64,000 nucleotides of DNA, from positions 16,425 to 80,424 of the forward strand of contig JAGBMX010000134.1 in the NCBI GenBank assembly GCA_017634675.1, in the 5' to 3' direction. Shown in pieces: positions 19,079 to 27,361 of this stretch. The stretch is from Selenomonadaceae bacterium. GTDB lineage: Bacteria > Bacillota > Negativicutes > Selenomonadales > Selenomonadaceae. The notes beneath the pieces were generated by a model that was not told the origin of the DNA, ran no database searches, and saw only the letters and a program-made list of their open reading frames with translations. Position 1 is the stretch's first letter. Every line of letters starts with the position of its first letter. The translations under genes were made by a program, and so were the position numbers.

Positions 19079-19711
19079 TCAACGGGAACGATAACGATCC
19101 GCCATGGTCTTAGGGTTATAACCGTCTTCGTAAGTATTGGAAGCGCTCCCAATCGGCGGTATTTTTATGTCGTTACTTTGCGTATAAGTATTTTCGTTGC
19201 TTCTTGCGTAAACGTTTTCGTTCCTGTTTCGATTTTTAAATTTGTTCCAAAGGAACCGTACTGCGATAACTGCCAAAACTACAAAGAAAATATTCGCCAG
19301 AATTCCGAATATGTCGCCAAGTCCGCCAAGTCCCAACGCATTGCCTATAAGGGAACCTAGGAGCATGCCGCCTGCGAAAAGTCCGATGTTTCTCATCATG
19401 TTGCCCATACCGCTAGAGGCGTTGGCAGCTGCGTTCGTTGCAGTCGAAGGAGCTGCGGAATTTGCTTTGGGAGCTTCCTTGTTTAAATCCTTTGCGCTTT
19501 TAGAAGGCGCGTATTCCTTTTGATTGGGGCCGGTTTTGGGCGCAGTTTCCTTTACGGAAGATTTCGGCGCCGCAGTTTTAGGAGCCGATTTAGGCGCAAT
19601 CCTAGCCCCTCCTTTTGCCGCATAAACCGTCGGTAAATCAGCAATAACGGGAGTTGCGGCAAATATAAATGCGCAGACCGTCAAACCTGAAAAAAATTTT
19701 TTCATATCCAT
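19079..19711 (-). CDS. Ala/Pro/Lys-rich exported membrane protein, function unknown
   Basis: A protein of about 210 residues with a signal peptide and a low-complexity Ala/Lys/Pro-rich segment (about residues 35-95). A glycine-rich hydrophobic stretch follows (GGMLLGSLIGNALGLGGLGD), then a second helix (FFVVLAVIAVRFLWNKFK) and an Asn/Arg-rich tail. The glycine-rich plus helix layout recalls the N-terminal part of bacterial Tim44-like proteins, but the Tim44 domain itself is absent. Start ATG 19711 has GAGG eight bases upstream; GTG 19726 overlaps the preceding gene. No function can be assigned. Confidence 0.65.
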   Translation of the reverse strand: MDMKKFFSGLTVCAFIFAATPVIADLPTVYAAKGGARIAPKSAPKTAAPKSSVKETAPKTGPNQKEYAPSKSAKDLNKEAPKANSAAPSTATNAAANASSGMGNMMRNIGLFAGGMLLGSLIGNALGLGGLGDIFGILANIFFVVLAVIAVRFLWNKFKNRNRNENVYARSNENTYTQSNDIKIPPIGSASNTYEDGYNPKTMADRYRSR

Positions 19712-19722
19712 AAAGTTTATCC

Positions 19723-20010
19723 TCACTCTTCTTTAAAAGATTTAATATCGTCGGGAAAGGCGTAGATTTCTCCTAAGGTGTCAAGCTCGCCTGAAATATA
19801 CCTATCTATATCGTCAACGTCAATATAAAGTTTGCAATCAATATCGAGATATCCTTGTTCCTTTGCGTTCGACAAATCTCGTATGGCGATAAGTTTCTCT
19901 CGAAGCCTTAGACATTCGCTCTTGGTTGCGTGAATATCCAGTTTAATTTGCGGCGCCCCGTACTCTTTCAGTACCTCTGCCATTGTCATTCTCTCCGACA
20001 ATTTCATCAC
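19723..20010 (-). CDS. Small conserved-looking protein, function unknown
   Basis: A 95-residue acidic, soluble protein without signal peptide or recognised motif. It starts MMKLSERMTMAEVLKEYG and has a central helix rich in Arg/Glu/Leu. It is the first gene of the minus-strand operon that continues into the exported protein, gmhA and the hexomutase (4-base overlap at the 3' end). The MITE-like element at 20036 ends 25 bases upstream of its start, so any original promoter lies beyond or inside that element. Confidence 0.6.
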   Translation of the reverse strand: MMKLSERMTMAEVLKEYGAPQIKLDIHATKSECLRLREKLIAIRDLSNAKEQGYLDIDCKLYIDVDDIDRYISGELDTLGEIYAFPDDIKSFKEE

Positions 20011-20035
20011 TCCTTTTACCTTCTGCTATTCGACA

Positions 20036-20283
20036 GTTACTATTCACGGGTAGTAAAAAAAGAAAAATATTGCTCTTTATGGTCAACCCCTCTGCCCTTC
20101 GGGCACCTCCCCTTTCAGGGGAGGCTCTCTGATTTCTCATTTTGTGGATATATAATAGAAAAGTCACCTTCATGTTGCCTCCCCTGAAAGGGGAGGGGGA
20201 CCGCGAAGCGGTGGAGAGGTCGACCATGAACGGCACTAATTCACCTTTCGCACCACTATGTTGTATTACCCGTGAATAGTAAC
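20036..20283. mobile_element. MITE-like element with 17-bp TIRs and 8-bp target duplication
   Basis: A 248-bp non-coding element bounded by perfect 17-bp terminal inverted repeats (GTTACTATTCACGGGTA at 20036-20052 and its complement at 20267-20283). It is flanked on both sides by the direct repeat ATTCGACA (20028-20035 and 20284-20291), a clean 8-bp target-site duplication. The interior is a nest of GC-rich hairpins, including CCTCCCCT-TTC-AGGGGAGG near 20107 and its mirror near 20177. There is no open frame of its own. A second, truncated copy is at 63747. It fills most of the 380-bp gap between the 95-residue gene and the 500-residue gene; the rest of that gap holds a promoter. Confidence 0.85.
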
Positions 20284-20323
20284 ATTCGACATTAAAAAGG
20301 AAAATCCTGCGCGCTTAAAAATA

Positions 20324-20352
20324 TGGAAAAATTTTCCGATATGGTGTATAAT
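20324..20352 (+). promoter_or_regulatory. Sigma-A-type promoter for the 500-residue gene
   Basis: A TATAAT at 20347-20352 is preceded at 17 bases by TGGAAA (4 of 6 to consensus). The start codon is 39 bases downstream with AAGGAAAG as ribosome-binding site. Confidence 0.5.
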
Positions 20353-20390
20353 CCCCCTGTGAATAGTTATATTTTTAAGGAAAGTGAATT

Positions 20391-21893
20391 ATGACAAACG
20401 TTTACGACAGGTTAAAGAATTTTTACGATGAAAATCCGGATGCAAAAGCCCTTTTTGCGGAAAATACATTAGAAAAACACATCAGAAAATGCGCTTGGCA
20501 AGGTGAGAAAGAGGAAGACCTGCAACTTAGATTTTCACTGTTTGAAAAAATCATATTATACGCTGTTGATATTGATTTAGATACTGTTTTAGAACTTTTA
20601 CCGGAAGATTATCTGGAAATTTTTTATGAATTGGCAGATATTGAAAAAGGGGAACTTAACGAAAACCTTGTAAAAAAATATATAACTTATATTGAAGAAT
20701 TGTATATAGAGCGGGAAGAAGAAGGGTTTGACGGAAAAATCGACGAAATAGAGGCGCTTCGTATGTTTTTTTACGACGAAGGAAAATTTACCCTTATGAA
20801 ACCTGAGAAAAAAAGCGAGTATAAAAGCAAATACAGAAGAGGAGAAGCGTCATTCGAAGAAATTGAGGCGAGGGATAGAATAAAAAATAATTTGTTAAAT
20901 ATAATTGAGCGTTATTTTGAAACAAGAGTTGCTTTCAAGGAAGATATAAAACGGGTTCGGCGGATGTTTTATGGCGACCGCCCTGTTTTAGATAAGGCTA
21001 ATGATTTCAGAGATTATTTTTTATTTGATTATCACTTGATACATACCGATGAAACGCCCATTTGTTATTTTTATCGCGAAGAAAGAGAGCGCTTTGATAA
21101 GGAAATAACGTCCATAATGAGAGAATTATTGAATTCTCGTTTTACTTGTTTTTATGTAAAATATCCTAAAGACGATACTTTTATCTGTGCGGATATGTTT
21201 CGCGAACGAGAATTTATACTGCCTTTTTCCACAGAAGATTTTCCCGAATATAAGAACATGGTTTTTTATGGTCACATTGAGCCTGGGAGCGTACCTGAGC
21301 CTACCTATATCGGTTGGTTCTCTGCAAACGAAAGATTGCAAAAACGAATTGAGGATGAGGTAATCGCTGCGTATAAATTATATCGCTATATCGACAAAAA
21401 GGCGAATTTTACCGACTTCTTTGCCCGTCACGCTTTGGCGGTAAGACAGATTTTAGGCGAATTGACAAACTCTTTCAGGCTAAATGTAGTTCCTGAGGCG
21501 GCAGACGTTGAAATCATAAAAATCGACGAAGATATTTTGGAAGATTACGAAGATGCCGTAAAAAAACTTGCCCATTACGCAAAACAAGCAAATTTTGATA
21601 TCTATACGATAGGGCTTTTAAAAAAATATTACCACGATTTTCTGGTTAAATCAAAATTGCCAAGGGCAAAGAACGAAAGCCGTACCACATTGCTTGCCGT
21701 CATAAAAAATTTTGCGAGTATAAATTCTGGGAAAGAAGCGCAATATGGTAATTATACCGATGAAAAAAGCGTAAGAGAGATGTCCGAAAGCATAAAGCAA
21801 ACCCTAAAAAGCGAGTATTTCGATCCGAGATATCTTACGGAAGAAGGATTTTCCAATTTAATCCGTTTTTTCCCCAACCAAAATAATTTTTAA
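20391..21893 (+). CDS. 500-residue protein of unknown function
   Basis: A soluble, acidic, mostly helical protein with no signal peptide or membrane segment, and no motif I recognise. The first 190 residues are rich in Glu/Lys/Tyr helices. Residues about 215-330 look more mixed alpha/beta (FTCFYVKYPKDDTFICADMF, PTYIGWFSANERLQ). The C-terminal 170 residues are again helical. It stands alone: a MITE-like element and promoter precede it and a non-coding gap follows. Base composition is like its neighbours. It has no recognisable nuclease, ATPase or DNA-binding signature. Confidence 0.7.
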   Translation: MTNVYDRLKNFYDENPDAKALFAENTLEKHIRKCAWQGEKEEDLQLRFSLFEKIILYAVDIDLDTVLELLPEDYLEIFYELADIEKGELNENLVKKYITYIEELYIEREEEGFDGKIDEIEALRMFFYDEGKFTLMKPEKKSEYKSKYRRGEASFEEIEARDRIKNNLLNIIERYFETRVAFKEDIKRVRRMFYGDRPVLDKANDFRDYFLFDYHLIHTDETPICYFYREERERFDKEITSIMRELLNSRFTCFYVKYPKDDTFICADMFREREFILPFSTEDFPEYKNMVFYGHIEPGSVPEPTYIGWFSANERLQKRIEDEVIAAYKLYRYIDKKANFTDFFARHALAVRQILGELTNSFRLNVVPEAADVEIIKIDEDILEDYEDAVKKLAHYAKQANFDIYTIGLLKKYYHDFLVKSKLPRAKNESRTTLLAVIKNFASINSGKEAQYGNYTDEKSVREMSESIKQTLKSEYFDPRYLTEEGFSNLIRFFPNQNNF

Positions 21894-22010
21894 TACTTTA
21901 AAAATTTTGCAGGGATTTTAACAATTACAAAGAATTCTATAGGTAGTGAATAAGAAAAAGAACACCACCGTAACCAAAGAAATTGAGTCCGTTCATTTAT
22001 TTTATTTTTA

Positions 22011-22066
22011 TCTTTCTTTGTTTCTCTTTTCCTTTTTTCACAAAGGGTAGGGGAAAGAAAGAAGTT
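22011..22066. repeat. Degenerate pyrimidine/purine inverted repeat, copy 3
   Basis: CTTTCTTTGTTTCTCTTTTCC faces GGGGAAAGAAAG across a short loop. It is a decayed form of the elements at 7719, 10208 and 56355, and it lies about 60 bases upstream of folB. Confidence 0.4.
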
Positions 22067-22125
22067 ATGTGTGTCTTCATTTTTTTGTGTTTGTAAGGTT
22101 TTTGTGTTTGTAAGGAGTGACTGTT

Positions 22126-22491
22126 ATGGCAAAAATTCGAATTCATAACATGATGTTCTACGGATTTCATGGTATTTATGAGTACGAGCGGGAGCAGGGG
22201 CAGAAATTTTTTATCGACGTGGAAATCGAAATGAAAGATGAAAAATCCATCGCCTCCGACGATGTAAAAGACGGCGTAGACACTGCGGCAGTTTACGATA
22301 TCGTTGGAAATGCAGTAAAACACAAACGTTTCACGCTTTTAGTTTCTCTTTCGGCGCATATCGGCGATCAGCTCTTGCAAAAATATCCTCACTTCGACGC
22401 AGTAACGGCGACAATAAGGAAGCCGTCGGTGCCTATCTCGGGACCAATCGATTATGTGGAAGTCGAAACCACAAGATATCAGCAGAAATGA
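22126..22491 (+). CDS. folB: Dihydroneopterin aldolase
   Basis: A 121-residue FolB-family protein, which cleaves dihydroneopterin to 6-hydroxymethyldihydropterin in folate synthesis. Visible landmarks are MMFYGFHGIYEYEREQGQKF (GFHG-x-x-x-x-E, pterin site), DVKDGVDTAAVYD and the C-terminal RKPSVPISGPIDYVEVE containing the catalytic lysine. Start ATG 22126 has AAGGAG nine bases upstream; the GTG at 22117 overlaps that site. No other folate genes are adjacent. It ends in a strong bidirectional terminator shared with envC. Confidence 0.93.
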   Translation: MAKIRIHNMMFYGFHGIYEYEREQGQKFFIDVEIEMKDEKSIASDDVKDGVDTAAVYDIVGNAVKHKRFTLLVSLSAHIGDQLLQKYPHFDAVTATIRKPSVPISGPIDYVEVETTRYQQK

Positions 22492-22492
22492 T

Positions 22493-22537
22493 AAAAAAAC
22501 TCCCTTTACGAAATTTATTCGTAAAGGGAGTTTTTTT
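22493..22537. terminator. Bidirectional rho-independent terminator
   Basis: A 20-base stem (A7 then CTCCCTTTACGAA, and complement ending in T7) with a 5-base loop, between the converging folB and envC genes. Confidence 0.92.
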
Positions 22538-23660
22538 ACAGATAACCGTAAGGACTAACCACAGAACCGTTTACCCGAACTTCAAAATGGCAATGAGGCC
22601 CTGTTGAATTGCCGGTAGAACCGCAATAAGCGATGGTTTCGCCTTGGCTTACCGTTTGCCCGACCGATACGGCAAAACCTTGATTGTGTCCGTATAGAGT
22701 AGTCACTCCGCCACCGTGGTCTATTATAACTGTATATCCGTAACCTGAAATCCAGCAAGCGTCCGTCACTACGCCGGAAGCTGCGGCATGAATATGTTCG
22801 CCGTAATCGCCTCCAATATCTATTCCGCTGTGAAATTTTTGAGTGCCGGTTATGGGATGCACTCGCCAACCAAATTCTGAGGTGATTGGTCCTGAAAGCG
22901 GCCATATCATGCCGCCGCCCCCTCCGCCGGTGTAGCTTGCGTATGAACCTGAAACTCTGGATTTCCTTGCGGCTATCATTTCTTCTATTTTTTTGGAAGC
23001 CGCTACAAGTTCGTCGTATTGCCTATCTACAACGGCTTTGTCTGTTTTCATTCGTTCTAGGAGAGCCGCCCGTTTCGCCTGCTTTTCAAGCATGATGTTT
23101 TGGGCTTTTTCCGCTTCTTTTACCTTTGGAGTGTGCATGGCGCGGTCTTGCTCCAACGTAATTTTTATTTTGTTTATCTCATTCTTGGCTTTTAATACGG
23201 CGTTTAGTAAATTATAATCCTGTTTAACTACCCTTTTCAACAAATCCATTCTGGTCATTAAATCGTTGAAATCTTTAGCCCCGAATAGGACGTCGATATA
23301 GTTGATTCGACCGTGAATATAAATATCCCGCACTCGTTTTCCCAAGATTTGTTGCTTCTTTTTCCGCTCTATCTCAAGTTCTTCTAATTTTTCCGTATTC
23401 TCCTCTATTCTCTCCTCAATCTCATCCAGTTCGCTTTTTAACACCCGATATTTTGCAATTGCATCGTCGGTTTCTATGTCGATGAGTCGCTTTTCTTCCG
23501 AAATGGAGTCGATTTCAGCCTGAATTCGACCGCTTTCCTCTAATTTTTGCTCCGCCTGCGTATCGTAAGATTCCTTTTCGTCTTCAAGCTCGTCGGCAAA
23601 AACCGGAACACATAGCGTGAGAGAAATAATAAGCGCAAGGAATTTTTTCCCCATTATCAT
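22536..23660 (-). CDS. EnvC-like murein hydrolase activator, M23/LytM family
   Basis: A 374-residue exported protein with a signal peptide (cut near VFA-D). A long coiled coil spans about residues 25-230. A C-terminal LytM/M23 domain runs from about 255 to 370, with HSGIDIGGDYG (first zinc His and Asp) and GPHCHFEVRVNG (H-x-H). The zinc residues look complete, so it may be an active endopeptidase rather than a degenerate activator like E. coli EnvC. It is the last gene of an ftsE-ftsX operon, 6 bases after ftsX. FtsEX is known to control such coiled-coil peptidases at the division septum. Confidence 0.88.
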   Translation of the reverse strand: MIMGKKFLALIISLTLCVPVFADELEDEKESYDTQAEQKLEESGRIQAEIDSISEEKRLIDIETDDAIAKYRVLKSELDEIEERIEENTEKLEELEIERKKKQQILGKRVRDIYIHGRINYIDVLFGAKDFNDLMTRMDLLKRVVKQDYNLLNAVLKAKNEINKIKITLEQDRAMHTPKVKEAEKAQNIMLEKQAKRAALLERMKTDKAVVDRQYDELVAASKKIEEMIAARKSRVSGSYASYTGGGGGGMIWPLSGPITSEFGWRVHPITGTQKFHSGIDIGGDYGEHIHAAASGVVTDACWISGYGYTVIIDHGGGVTTLYGHNQGFAVSVGQTVSQGETIAYCGSTGNSTGPHCHFEVRVNGSVVSPYGYL

Positions 23661-23666
23661 TTCACC

Positions 23667-24554
23667 TCACACTTGCAGGAAACGCTTTAAAGATATTGCG
23701 CTTCCTAAGGTGCCTATCGCCATACCGCTCAGAATAATGGCAATCGCCACATAATTCATAAAAGGATATTGGGGCATTAGCGGGAAAAAAGTTAGAGTAC
23801 CGTATATTTTGGCAGCCATCGCCGCATAAAAGCTTCTAAGCGCCACCGCAGCCAAAATTCCGCCTATAAATCCTAAAACCATGCCTTCCAATATAAAAGG
23901 CCAACGAATAAACCAATCAGTTGCACCCACATATTTCATTATGGCGATTTCTTTACGCCTAGCAAAAACCGTGAGCCGGATAGTGTTTGCTATTATAAAA
24001 ATGGTTGCGCCGGCAAGAAGAATCATCAACACAAGACCGAATATACGCACCAATCTGGTTATGTCAAAGAGATGCTCAATAACGTCTTGCCCGTATTTCG
24101 CCTCTTCCACGACCTCTATTTTTGAGATGGCTTTAGCCGCTGTTTCCACCATATCCGGGCGTTTAACCACAACTTCCAAAGAATCCGGCAGAGGATTTTC
24201 GTTGTCCAAGGATTCCAAAAGATATTTTTGATCACCTAAACGCTCTTTAAGTCGATTCATTGCTTCTTCGCGGCTTACGAAATGCACGCTGTCGATACCT
24301 TGCATATCCCGTATCAATGCGGCCGCTTCCCTTTCCTTTGCCGCAGTTGCATCGTCTTTAAAATAAACGCTTATTTGCACTTGAGATTCTAATGTTCCTG
24401 CCAAACGGTTGAAATTTAGCACCAGTATTAAAAATACGCCGAGAACAAAAAGCGAAACGGCCACGGTACCGATAGACGCTATGGACATAAGATTTTTTCT
24501 TCGAAGAGAAAGCGCCACTTCTTGAAAAAAATATTCAAAGGTGCTAAACTTCAT
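23667..24554 (-). CDS. ftsX: Cell division ABC transporter permease FtsX
   Basis: A 295-residue permease-like protein with four membrane helices (one near residues 20-45, three in the C-terminal 130 residues). The extracytoplasmic domain after helix 1 carries VQISVYFKDDATAAKE and the sequence EAMNRLKERLG typical of FtsX. The core helices contain IFIIANTIRLTVFARRKEIAIMKYVGATDWFIRWPF, the coupling helix that contacts FtsE. Start ATG 24554 has GAGGAG nine bases upstream and overlaps the ftsE end by 11 bases. It transmits ATP-driven changes to the periplasmic EnvC-like hydrolase encoded next. Confidence 0.92.
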   Translation of the reverse strand: MKFSTFEYFFQEVALSLRRKNLMSIASIGTVAVSLFVLGVFLILVLNFNRLAGTLESQVQISVYFKDDATAAKEREAAALIRDMQGIDSVHFVSREEAMNRLKERLGDQKYLLESLDNENPLPDSLEVVVKRPDMVETAAKAISKIEVVEEAKYGQDVIEHLFDITRLVRIFGLVLMILLAGATIFIIANTIRLTVFARRKEIAIMKYVGATDWFIRWPFILEGMVLGFIGGILAAVALRSFYAAMAAKIYGTLTFFPLMPQYPFMNYVAIAIILSGMAIGTLGSAISLKRFLQV

Positions 24555-25233
24555 AACCATACACTCCTCTTGCCTCGTCGCGGACAATCTTCCCGTCTTC
24601 AATGGCGATTACTCGGCGGCGCATAGTGTCTACTATATGTTTATCGTGGGTTGCCATAACTATGGTGGTACCCGAAGAATTTATCCTATGGAAAATATCC
24701 ATAATATCCCATGAAGTTTCGGGATCTAAATTTCCCGTAGGCTCATCGGCAATTACGAGAGAAGGACGATTGACAATGGCTCTCGCTATTGCGACTCGTT
24801 GTTGCTCACCGCCGGATAATTGTGATGGAAAAGCCTTGTATTTTTCCTGCAATCCCACAACATCCAACACATTATTGACGCTTCTTTGTATTAATCGGCG
24901 GGGGGCTTCGATTACCTGCATCGCAAACGCAACGTTTTCATATACGGTTTTATCCGGGAGCAATCTATAGTCTTGGAATATAACCCCAAGAGTGCGTCTG
25001 AAGGCAGGCACTTCGTTTTTCTTAAGCCCCGGCACGTCAACGCCGTTGACGATAAGGGTTCCATCGGTAGGCAAAACCTCGCGAAAGAGCAGTCGGATAA
25101 AAGTAGATTTCCCGGAACCCGATGCGCCCACGATAAAGACAAATTCCCCGGCTTCAATGTCAACGCTGATATTGTCAAGAGCTAAAGCTCCGTTGTCTTC
25201 ATAAATCTTGGTAATTCCCTGCATGTGAATCAT
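24544..25233 (-). CDS. ftsE: Cell division ATP-binding protein FtsE
   Basis: A 229-residue ABC ATPase. It has Walker A GASGSGKST, Q-loop IFQDYRLLPD, signature LSGGEQQRVAIARA, Walker B LVIADEPTGNLD and switch histidine ATHD. The ATG at 25233 with GGGGGCGC upstream gives the usual FtsE N-terminus (MIHMQGITKIYE); longer in-frame starts reach unlikely hydrophobic sequence. It is the first gene of ftsE-ftsX-envC and is divergent from bioY across a 210-bp gap. Confidence 0.95.
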   Translation of the reverse strand: MIHMQGITKIYEDNGALALDNISVDIEAGEFVFIVGASGSGKSTFIRLLFREVLPTDGTLIVNGVDVPGLKKNEVPAFRRTLGVIFQDYRLLPDKTVYENVAFAMQVIEAPRRLIQRSVNNVLDVVGLQEKYKAFPSQLSGGEQQRVAIARAIVNRPSLVIADEPTGNLDPETSWDIMDIFHRINSSGTTIVMATHDKHIVDTMRRRVIAIEDGKIVRDEARGVYGYEV

Positions 25234-25385
25234 ATTGCGCCCCCTCATAAATAGCGTACTTAACAAGAAAATATCATATAAATATGAAAAGAATAAGGGT
25301 GAATAAAGAATGGGAAAAATTTTACAAAACTGCGCTTTAATCACTTAAAGCAGGAATTTCCTTTTTTTCGTCGAATACCATCTTG

Positions 25386-25453
25386 ATGTGAAAGGAAGTA
25401 GGAAGTTTAATGAAGTTTAATGTGAAAGGAAGTAGGAAGTTTAATGAAGTTTA
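25386..25453. repeat. 34-bp tandem duplication over the bioY start
   Basis: Two identical 34-base copies (25386-25419 and 25420-25453). Each carries AAAGGAAGTAGGAAG and an ATGAAGTTTA start. The downstream ATG (25444) opens bioY. The upstream ATG (25410) is out of frame because 34 is not a multiple of three. Confidence 0.9.
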
Positions 25454-25989
25454 CAACCAGAGAAATTACCCTTGCTGCGCTGTTTGTCGCTTTTATCACA
25501 ATCGGCGCTTATGTAAAAATTCCCTTTGGGAGCTATGTTTATACCTTACAGTTCCTCTTTACACTTATGGCGGGGATTGTTTTAGGCGCCAAGTTGGGCG
25601 CTTTTTCCGTGTTCGTATATGTATTGATGGGGCTTATTGGAATTCCTGTTTTTACCGCGGGGGGCGGACCGCAATATGTGTTAAATCCGACTTTCGGGTA
25701 TTTGATAGGTTTTATTATTCAGGCTTACGCTTGCGGTAAATTTTCGAGAAATATAAAAGTTCCGGATTTTAAAAAATTATTCGCCGTAAATTTAATCGGT
25801 TTGGTTATCGTTTATGTTTTCGGTATAAGTTGGTTTTACGCGGCTTCAAACTATGTGTTGAATACGCCTATATCGGCGTGGGCTGCTTTGTTTTACTGCG
25901 GCATAGTGCAAATTCCGCCGGATTTGTTGCTTGCGGCAGCGGCGGCTAAAATCGGATTGAAACTTTACCGCGCGGGTTTTTGGATTTGA
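25444..25989 (+). CDS. bioY: Biotin ECF transporter S component BioY
   Basis: A 181-residue, six-helix membrane protein of the BioY family, which binds biotin for uptake with or without the ECF energizing module. The N-terminus TTREITLAALFVAFITIGAYVKIPFG and the central GGGPQYVLNPTFGYLIGFI are family hallmarks (the latter lines the biotin pocket). It is followed 22 bases later by bioA, making a biotin-linked pair. No ECF ATPase or T-component genes are nearby. No BirA-type palindrome is obvious upstream. A tandem duplication covers its translation start (see separate entry). Confidence 0.92.
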   Translation: MKFTTREITLAALFVAFITIGAYVKIPFGSYVYTLQFLFTLMAGIVLGAKLGAFSVFVYVLMGLIGIPVFTAGGGPQYVLNPTFGYLIGFIIQAYACGKFSRNIKVPDFKKLFAVNLIGLVIVYVFGISWFYAASNYVLNTPISAWAALFYCGIVQIPPDLLLAAAAAKIGLKLYRAGFWI

Positions 25990-26011
25990 TGTTGGAGGAA
26001 CGATAAGTAAC

Positions 26012-27361
26012 ATGAACGAAATGAAATCATGGCAAGAACGAGATATAGCGCATATATGGCATCCTTGCTCTCAAATGAAGGACTACGAAACTTTGCCCCC
26101 CATTGTGGTTGAGCGCGGAAAAGGCGCATGGCTTTACGATATTACGGGGAAAAAATATCTTGATATAATAAGTTCTTGGTGGGCAAACCTATTGGGACAT
26201 TCAAACGAAAAGATAAACGAAGCGATAAAAGAGCAACTTGACAAATTGGAACACGTTATTTTTGCAAATTTCACTCATACGCCCGTTATTACCCTTGCGG
26301 AAAAATTGGTCGAAATTTTGCCCAAAGGATTGAACAAAATTCACTTTAACGACAACGGTTCCGCCGCTATAGAATGCGCCCTTAAAATGTGTTTTCAATA
26401 TTGTTTGCAGACGGGTAAACCGAAGAAAAAGTATTTTATGTGCTTAACGGAAGGTTATCACGGCGAAACAATAGGCGCTCTTTCTGTGGGAGCCGTCGAT
26501 TTATACACCAAACTGTACGCTCCCATGATGATGAAAACCTTCCCCATAGAGGCGCCGGACTGTTATCGTTGCCCGTATGCCCAAAACAGGGATTGTTGCG
26601 ATGCGCCTTGTATTGAGAAAGCAAAAAAAGTTTTTGAGGAAAAAGCGGAGGAGACTTGCGCTCTTATTTTGGAACCATTATTACAAGGCAGCGCAGGCAT
26701 GAGAATATACCCTTCGATTTATCTTAAAAAAATTCGAGAACTATGCGATAAATACGATGTAAAGTTAATTGCCGACGAAATTGCCACAGGTTTCGGACGT
26801 ACGGGAAAGATGTTTGCGGTAAATCACGCAGATATTTCTCCCGATGTCGTGTGCCTTTCAAAAGGACTTACCGGCGGATATATGCCCATGTCGGCAACTT
26901 GCGTGACGGATGAAATATACGACGCTTTTTACGCCGATTACAACGAAGGAAAGGCTTTTCTTCACAGTCATACCTACGCGGGAAATCCGCTCGGCGCTGC
27001 CGCTGCTCTTGCCGTGCAAAAAATTCTCCGGGAAGACGGTATTTTGGAGAAAGCCAAAGAAAGAGCAGTCTATCTCACAAAACGAATGGAAGAAACCTTC
27101 CTGCCTCATAAAAACGTAGGGGAAGTTCGTCATATCGGGCTTATTCACGCTGTTGAAATCGTTGCCGACAAAAAAACAAAAGAGCCTTTCGACGGCAAAA
27201 AACGCACGGGGTACGCAATATATAAAAAGGCTTTAACTAAAGGATTGCTTCTTAGACCATTGGGAGACGTGCTTTATTTTAATCCGCCCCTTATAATAAC
27301 GGAAGACGAATTGGAATTTGCCATAAAGACCATGAAAGAAGCAATGGATGAGGTTTTATGA
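26012..27361 (+). CDS. bioA: Adenosylmethionine-8-amino-7-oxononanoate aminotransferase
   Basis: A 449-residue class III PLP aminotransferase that converts KAPA to DAPA in biotin synthesis using S-adenosylmethionine. The PLP lysine is K284 in LSKGLTGG. The cofactor-binding region has NDNGSAAIECALKM and LIADEIATGFGRTG. The N-terminal WHPCSQMKDYE and SSWWANLLGH are typical of BioA rather than of other class III enzymes. A Cys-rich insert CYRCPYAQNRDCCDAPC near residue 188 occurs in some BioA proteins and may bind a metal, which is inference. It overlaps the next gene by four bases (ATGA). bioF, bioD and bioB are not in the window. Confidence 0.94.
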   Translation: MNEMKSWQERDIAHIWHPCSQMKDYETLPPIVVERGKGAWLYDITGKKYLDIISSWWANLLGHSNEKINEAIKEQLDKLEHVIFANFTHTPVITLAEKLVEILPKGLNKIHFNDNGSAAIECALKMCFQYCLQTGKPKKKYFMCLTEGYHGETIGALSVGAVDLYTKLYAPMMMKTFPIEAPDCYRCPYAQNRDCCDAPCIEKAKKVFEEKAEETCALILEPLLQGSAGMRIYPSIYLKKIRELCDKYDVKLIADEIATGFGRTGKMFAVNHADISPDVVCLSKGLTGGYMPMSATCVTDEIYDAFYADYNEGKAFLHSHTYAGNPLGAAAALAVQKILREDGILEKAKERAVYLTKRMEETFLPHKNVGEVRHIGLIHAVEIVADKKTKEPFDGKKRTGYAIYKKALTKGLLLRPLGDVLYFNPPLIITEDELEFAIKTMKEAMDEVL

